64,000 bases of DNA from an uncultured Porphyromonadaceae bacterium (GTDB taxonomy: Bacteria; Bacteroidota; Bacteroidia; Bacteroidales; Muribaculaceae), in the NCBI GenBank assembly GCA_900546365.1, contig URCF01000007.1, positions 62,001-126,000 of the forward strand, given 5' to 3'. The position numbers were made by a program, and so were the translations under genes. Below, piece by piece: positions 59,412 through 64,000 of this stretch (positions within the stretch are counted from its first letter, which is position 1; every line of letters starts with the position of its first letter). The notes under the pieces are model-generated. The model made no database searches, was not told the origin of the DNA, and worked only from the letters and a program-made list of their open reading frames with translations.

Positions 59412-61058
59412 TTATTTATCCAAATGCTCGTATTTGAGGGTCTGTGTGGGCTGGTCACATACTTCAGCCGGGCCGAAGTACTGGATGGGGCCGGGGAACA
59501 CATAGCACTCGTTCATTGCCCACTCGTCACGCTTGGCAGCAAAACGGCGGAAGGGGGTGCCATCAAGGCGAACGAGAGCTTTCTGAATCACAGGCTTCAT
59601 CTCACCGTGACGGCGCTCCATGTTGAACATCATCGAGATGGGAATACCACCGGCAAGCCACTGAACAGACGGTTTGGTGAGGTTGCGGAGGCTCGACATA
59701 TAACCGGTGACACCGGCAGCTATCAGGCAAGCGGCGTTGTAGCCGAGAGCATAGCAGTAGTCAGCGTCAAAGTTGGACGGAGCAGCGCAGCGGCCTTCGT
59801 AGCCTAAGAAATGGTGCTGAGCGGCAAACTTGCCGTTGAACTTGCCCTCCTTGCGGAGCTCTTCAAGACGGTTGGCCACCATTTCGCTGAGAAGCTTCTC
59901 AGTTTCGATAAGGCTCACCTGAACATTGCCGTGGGGGTCGCGGTCGAGAGTGAGCTGACGAGCCACGCCTTCGGGCAGAGCGGCATAGGTCTTGGCATTC
60001 TTGTCGCAGAGGTGGTCGATAACAAACTGACGCTGCTCGGCAGGAGTCATGTTGGCCACATCAGGGTTCTTGGCAAGAAGGTCGTTGAGCTCGGCAATGA
60101 GGTTTTTCATTGCGGGGATGAACTCGATGAGACCTTCGGGGATAAGCACAGTACCGAAGTTCTTGCCGTTGGCCGAGCGGGCGGCAACAGTGAGAGCGAT
60201 AGAGTTGACAATATCCTCGAGTGTGGAGTTGTTGGCCTCAATCTCCTCGGAGATGATGCACACGTTGGGCTGAGTCTGGAGAGCGCACTCAAGAGCGATA
60301 TGGGAAGCGGAGCGGCCCATCAGCTTGATGAAGTGCCAGTATTTCTTGGCGGAGAAGCAGTCGCGCTGGATATTACCGATAAGCTCGGAATATACCTTGG
60401 TGGCGGTGTCGAAGCCGAACGAGGCTTCAACCACCTCGTTTTTCAGGTCACCGTCGATAGTCTTGGGGCAACCGATCACCTGCACGCCTGCGCCGATGCT
60501 CTTGTAGTATTCGGCAAGCACGGCAGCGTTGGTGTTGGAGTCATCACCACCGATAATCACCAGAGCGGAGATGTTGAGTTCCTTGAGAATTTCAAGACCT
60601 TTGTCAAACTGGTCCTTCTTCTCGAGCTTGGTGCGTCCGGAACCGATGATGTCAAAACCGCCGGTGTTGCGGTACTCGTCGATGATGTCGGAGGTGAGCT
60701 CGATATATTTATGGTCAACAAGACCGCCGGGGCCCATGAGGAAACCATAGAGGCGGCTGTCCTTGTTGATTTTCTTGATGCCGTCGAAAAGGCCGCAAAT
60801 CACATTGTGACCGCCGGGAGCCTGACCACCGGAAAGAATCACGCCAGCATTGATGGGTTTGCCAACAGTGGGGTTAGGGTTCTTTTCAAAGCGGAGCTCG
60901 GGGAGACCGTAGGTGTTGGGGAACAGTTTGGCAATCTCTTCCTGGTCGGCCACCGAATGGGTGGGCTCGCCCTCAACAGCCTGCACAGCACCGGTCAAAG
61001 TGACGGGGAGCTTGGGCTGATAAGCGGCACGCGCTATCTGCAATGCACTTTTCTTCAT
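59412..61058 (-). CDS. pfp: Diphosphate-fructose-6-phosphate 1-phosphotransferase
   Basis: A 548-residue phosphofructokinase that uses diphosphate and so runs glycolysis reversibly. Key features are GVILSGGQAPGGHN at the phosphate loop, the IIGGDDSNTNAAVLAEYY segment whose GGDD is typical of diphosphate-dependent enzymes, the catalytic PKTIDGDL, and MGRSASHIALECAL. The length fits the long (plant beta-like) group. It is common in Bacteroidales and saves ATP. Monocistronic and divergent from the PD40-type gene; its -7 region (GAACTTTG, 61109-61116) is only a partial match. Confidence 0.95.
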   Translation of the reverse strand: MKKSALQIARAAYQPKLPVTLTGAVQAVEGEPTHSVADQEEIAKLFPNTYGLPELRFEKNPNPTVGKPINAGVILSGGQAPGGHNVICGLFDGIKKINKDSRLYGFLMGPGGLVDHKYIELTSDIIDEYRNTGGFDIIGSGRTKLEKKDQFDKGLEILKELNISALVIIGGDDSNTNAAVLAEYYKSIGAGVQVIGCPKTIDGDLKNEVVEASFGFDTATKVYSELIGNIQRDCFSAKKYWHFIKLMGRSASHIALECALQTQPNVCIISEEIEANNSTLEDIVNSIALTVAARSANGKNFGTVLIPEGLIEFIPAMKNLIAELNDLLAKNPDVANMTPAEQRQFVIDHLCDKNAKTYAALPEGVARQLTLDRDPHGNVQVSLIETEKLLSEMVANRLEELRKEGKFNGKFAAQHHFLGYEGRCAAPSNFDADYCYALGYNAACLIAAGVTGYMSSLRNLTKPSVQWLAGGIPISMMFNMERRHGEMKPVIQKALVRLDGTPFRRFAAKRDEWAMNECYVFPGPIQYFGPAEVCDQPTQTLKYEHLDK

Positions 61059-61210
61059 GAGTTTATGCTTTTATGGTTAATTTATACAGTATAAAATAAT
61101 TTGGCCACAAAGTTCGTGATTTTTCATGACATTTCCATCCTTTGCGGTCAAAAAAGTGCACAAAATTATGCCCTATGGAAATGTTTTTTGGATGATTAGC
61201 GGGGATTTTG

Positions 61211-61218
61211 TAATTTTG
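61211..61218 (+). promoter_or_regulatory. -7 box (TAATTTTG) of the PD40 protein-floA-cstA operon
   Basis: Plus-strand TAATTTTG, full match, 31 bases before the ATG at 61250. Confidence 0.6.
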
Positions 61219-61249
61219 GGGTATAATCTGATTAAATATTGACAGTGCA

Positions 61250-62497
61250 ATGAAACTGATATATATCATACCGTTAATGGCCGCTCTGCTCTGTGCTCCG
61301 TTGGCCAACGGCGCCAGGAAGGCCAAGGCTCCGAAAGTGACCCCGGAGGAACTGTTCAATCAGGCCCGGTCGTCATTCCTGAGCTACGATTTTGAAACCG
61401 CGCTTGAAAAGCTCGAGGAGTATGAGGAAGCCGCCAGAAAAGCCAAAAAGCCGCTTGACGACGACTACCATTCGCTGCTGGACCGCATCCGCATCGGCAC
61501 TTCGATGCTCGACAGAGTAGAGGATGTGGAGATTGTGGACAGCCTGGTGGTGGACGCCGACAATTTCTTCCGCTACTACAGGCTGTCGCAGCCGTCGGGA
61601 CGCATCACCGACAGCTCGGCACTCCCCGCCGGAGCCTCATTCACCAAAGGGAGCACCGCATATATCACCGAGAATGGCGAAACAGCCATCTGGTCGTCCG
61701 ACACTTCCGACGGACATGCACAGCTGGTGCAAAGCACCATGCTCGTTGACGGCAAATGGGAGCGTCCCACACCGCTCGGCAGCGACCTTGCCATGGGCGG
61801 CGATGCTAAATTCCCCTATCTGATGAGCGATGGTATGACTCTCTATTTCTCGTCCAACGGCGACGGCACACTCGGAGGGTATGACATATTCATCACACGC
61901 AACGATGGCGACAAATATCTGCAGCCGCAGAATGTGGGGATGCCATACAACTCCCCGGCCAACGACTATCTCCTGGCCATTGATGAGCTTACCGGAGCCG
62001 GATGGTGGGCCACCGACCGCAACGCTCCCGAAGGGAAGGTGACAATATATGTGTATGTGCCCCGTGAGATACGCAAGAACTACTCCGTGGACCGTGAAGA
62101 TCTTGTGGCTCTCGCCAAGGTCAACTCCATTGCCGCCACCCGCAACCCCCAAAAAGATTACACCCCTCTGGTGCGCAGCATCAACGCTCTTGCCGACGGC
62201 AATCAGACAGCCACCCGGCAGCAAGATTTCGCCTTCGCCCTCCCCAACGGCAAGATTTGCCACCGTTTGGGCGACTTCAATACCGTGGAAGCCCGCCGCG
62301 CCATGAAAAGCTACCTGCTCTATGTGGCCGAACTGGAGCGCACCATGCAGCGCACCGAAGCTCTCCGCGCCCGATATGCCGGTGGCAACAAGTCGGTGGC
62401 CGATGAGATCCTTGACAACGAAAGCCGCGAACAGCAGTTGCGCAACGAAGTGAAAGCCAAGGCCGAAGAAGTGATCAAAGCAGAATGTCAATTGTAA
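61250..62497 (+). CDS. Exported PD40/WD40-like repeat protein
   Basis: 415 residues with a signal peptide (MKLIYIIPLMAALLCAPLAN, cut near GARK). A TPR-like helical part (about 30-85) comes first. Then follow beta-propeller-like repeats of PD40 type: DAKFPYLMSDGMTLYFSSNG, then GGYDIFITRNDGDKYLQPQN and GYPYNSP-like DYLLAIDE segments. A helical C-terminus (about 335-415) ends the protein. Similar repeats occur in TolB and in OmpA-associated PorE-like proteins of Bacteroidetes. The precise role is unknown. It starts an operon with floA (21 bases on) and cstA. Confidence 0.8.
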   Translation: MKLIYIIPLMAALLCAPLANGARKAKAPKVTPEELFNQARSSFLSYDFETALEKLEEYEEAARKAKKPLDDDYHSLLDRIRIGTSMLDRVEDVEIVDSLVVDADNFFRYYRLSQPSGRITDSSALPAGASFTKGSTAYITENGETAIWSSDTSDGHAQLVQSTMLVDGKWERPTPLGSDLAMGGDAKFPYLMSDGMTLYFSSNGDGTLGGYDIFITRNDGDKYLQPQNVGMPYNSPANDYLLAIDELTGAGWWATDRNAPEGKVTIYVYVPREIRKNYSVDREDLVALAKVNSIAATRNPQKDYTPLVRSINALADGNQTATRQQDFAFALPNGKICHRLGDFNTVEARRAMKSYLLYVAELERTMQRTEALRARYAGGNKSVADEILDNESREQQLRNEVKAKAEEVIKAECQL

Positions 62498-62518
62498 ACC
62501 AACAAAAAAACCTCAGAT

Positions 62519-63499
62519 ATGGAAACAACCTTAATCATTGTGTGTGTGGCACTCGTAGTGGTGCTGTGCATATTTTTCTATTATGTACCGTTTTTCCTGT
62601 GGATATCGGCGCGAGTGAGCGGTGTGCGCATCTCGATGCTGCAACTTGTGCTGATGCGCATCCGCAATGTGCCGGCATCGCTGATAGTACGCGCCCTCAT
62701 CGAGGCCCACAAGGCAGGGCTGAAAGATGTGACCCGCGACGACCTCGAGGCCCACTATCTTGCGGGCGGCAATGTGGAGAAGGTGGTTCACGCTCTTGTG
62801 TCAGCCTCCAAAGCCAACATTGACCTCGGCTTCAAGATGGCCACCGCCATCGACCTTGCCGGACGCGATGTGTTTCAGGCCGTGCAGATGAGCGTCAACC
62901 CCAAGGTGATTGACACCCCGCCTGTCACAGCTGTGGCCAAGGACGGCATTCAGCTGATAGCCAAGGCGAGGGTGACAGTCCGCGCCAATATCCGCCAGCT
63001 TGTGGGCGGCGCCGGCGAGGACACTGTTCTGGCCCGTGTGGGCGAAGGTATCGTGTCGTCCATCGGTTCGAGCGAAAGCCACAAGCAGGTGCTCGAGAAC
63101 CCCGACAGCATCTCCAAGCTGGTACTCCGCAAAGGACTCGACTCCGGCACTGCTTTTGAGATATTGTCCATCGACATCGCCGACATCGACATAGGCAAGA
63201 ACATCGGTGCCGCACTGCAGATCGACCAGGCCCAGGCCGACAAGAATATCGCCCAGGCCAAGGCCGAGGAGCGCCGTGCCATGGCCATAGCCCTGGAGCA
63301 GGAGATGAAAGCCAAGGCCCAGGAGGCCCGGGCCAAGGTGATCGAGGCCGAAACCAAACTGCCCGAGGCCATGGCCCAGGCATTTGCCACCGGCAACCTC
63401 GGCATCATGGACTATTACAGGATGAAGAATGTGCAGGCCGACACCACTATGCGCGAGATGATCGCCAACCCGGTGTCCGGTGCCACACCTAAAAAATAA
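62519..63499 (+). CDS. floA: Flotillin-like protein FloA
   Basis: 326 residues. An N-terminal hairpin-like membrane segment (about 5-30) precedes a band-7/SPFH-like domain (ISMLQLVLMRIRNVPASLIV, VSASKANIDLGFKMATAIDL). A long Ala/Glu-rich coiled coil follows (about 235-300), with QIDQAQADKNIAQAKAEERR. FloA (UPF0365/YqfA) scaffolds membrane microdomains and affects fluidity. The stop shares bases with the cstA start (TAATG), so the two are translationally coupled. Confidence 0.95.
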   Translation: METTLIIVCVALVVVLCIFFYYVPFFLWISARVSGVRISMLQLVLMRIRNVPASLIVRALIEAHKAGLKDVTRDDLEAHYLAGGNVEKVVHALVSASKANIDLGFKMATAIDLAGRDVFQAVQMSVNPKVIDTPPVTAVAKDGIQLIAKARVTVRANIRQLVGGAGEDTVLARVGEGIVSSIGSSESHKQVLENPDSISKLVLRKGLDSGTAFEILSIDIADIDIGKNIGAALQIDQAQADKNIAQAKAEERRAMAIALEQEMKAKAQEARAKVIEAETKLPEAMAQAFATGNLGIMDYYRMKNVQADTTMREMIANPVSGATPKK

Positions 63500-64000
63500 T
63501 GATAGAGTTCGTCATAGCACTTGCAGTGCTCGTTGGCGGCTACTTCCTGTATGGCGGCCTGATGGAGCGTGTGATAGGCACTGAACCTTCACGCGCCATG
63601 CCGGCATTCACCAAGCGCGACAATGTGGACTATATGCCGATGAGCAACTGGCGGGCATTCCTTGTGCAGTTTCTCAACATCGCCGGTCTCGGGCCCATCT
63701 TCGGTGCCATAATGGGTGTGATGTACGGCCCGAGCGCATTTCTATGGATAGTGTTCGGCACCATCTTTGCCGGTGCGGTGCACGACTTTCTGTCGGGAGT
63801 GATCTCGATAAGGATGGGAGGGGCATCGCTCCCCGAGATTGTGGGGCGCGAGCTTGGCGGCGGCATCAAGAAAGTGATGCTTGTGTTCGCCACCCTGTTG
63901 CTGCTGCTTGTGACAGCAGTGTTCATCATCACCCCCGCCGGACTGCTGGCCACCATGACCCCCGGATGGATGGATGCCACATTCTGGGTCTGCGCCATCT
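63499..64000 (+). CDS. cstA: Carbon starvation protein CstA-like transporter (5' part)
   Basis: 167 codons are visible; the 3' end lies beyond the right edge. The sequence begins MIEFVIALAVLVGGYFLYGG and matches CstA-type peptide or pyruvate carriers: NWRAFLVQFLNIAGLGPIFG, AIMGVMYGPSAFLWIVFG and GAVHDFLSGVISIRMGG. Several membrane helices are already visible. CstA is induced by carbon limitation in E. coli; regulation here is unknown. The start overlaps the floA stop (TAATG). Confidence 0.92.
   Translation, partial: MIEFVIALAVLVGGYFLYGGLMERVIGTEPSRAMPAFTKRDNVDYMPMSNWRAFLVQFLNIAGLGPIFGAIMGVMYGPSAFLWIVFGTIFAGAVHDFLSGVISIRMGGASLPEIVGRELGGGIKKVMLVFATLLLLLVTAVFIITPAGLLATMTPGWMDATFWVCAI

Noticed and set aside
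59811..61094. A 427-codon open frame on the plus strand
   Set aside because: It lies opposite the diphosphate-dependent phosphofructokinase, which has all its motifs; no promoter or homology supports the frame.

Overview
The window is about 64 kb from a Bacteroidales chromosome, most likely a Muribaculaceae-type gut member. The evidence is roughly half G+C, many promoters with the Bacteroidetes -7 box TAnnTTTG, no clear Shine-Dalgarno sites, and families typical of the group: a long S16, the L28/L33/DUF4295 cluster, DUF349, DUF1846, DUF4296, a diphosphate-dependent phosphofructokinase, an AmgK-RapZ fusion, a type IX secretion sorting tail and a GH95 fucosidase. No tRNA, rRNA or CRISPR array was recognised.

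Layout. 1-7511: a TamB-like gene cut by the left edge behind priA, then divergent galM and a sugar nucleotidyltransferase. 7528-12163: an AT-rich island with an IS3 transposase remnant, a hipA remnant and five poorly known genes including an OST-HTH/DUF3825 protein. The island splits what would be a perfect 22-bp-stem terminator hairpin and is bordered by 14-bp direct repeats. 12448-14626: an OmpR-type two-component system. 14763-14839: a possible small RNA. 14985-20929: DUF349 protein, polyprenyl-phosphate sugar transferase, RecQ and a patatin-like lipase. 21021-24538: rpsP, and an operon for amino-sugar salvage (AmgK-RapZ fusion, MurU, MarC). 24632-28513: aroE, YeiH exporter, ComEC. 28459-34514: leftward operons of lipid, folate, RNA-modification and DUF1846 genes. 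34676-37269: bamD, rpoZ, rpsO, an EamA transporter.

37323-37400 is a 78-base leftover of the same IS3 transposase tail, now forming a hairpin between convergent genes. 37417-42921: ileS, a DksA-like protein, lspA, a DUF4296 lipoprotein and an unlisted 54-aa gene in one operon. 43068-49358: an exported TPR-CHAT protease-like protein, a CHASE2 membrane protein and a small secreted protein, a candidate envelope sensor-protease system. 49534-50158: ribosomal L28, L33 and DUF4295. 50423-54960: a large GH95 alpha-L-fucosidase, frameshifted at an (AT)6 tract next to its signal peptide. 55040-57083: an inactive-looking M16 protein and kdsB. 57272-59229: a small secreted protein and a CotH-type kinase. 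59412-64000: diphosphate-fructose-6-phosphate phosphotransferase, then a PD40-type exported protein, FloA flotillin and the start of CstA.

The strongest candidates for something new are the TPR-CHAT/CHASE2 operon, the OST-HTH/DUF3825 island with its terminator-splitting insertion, and the dinucleotide-repeat switch in the fucosidase.
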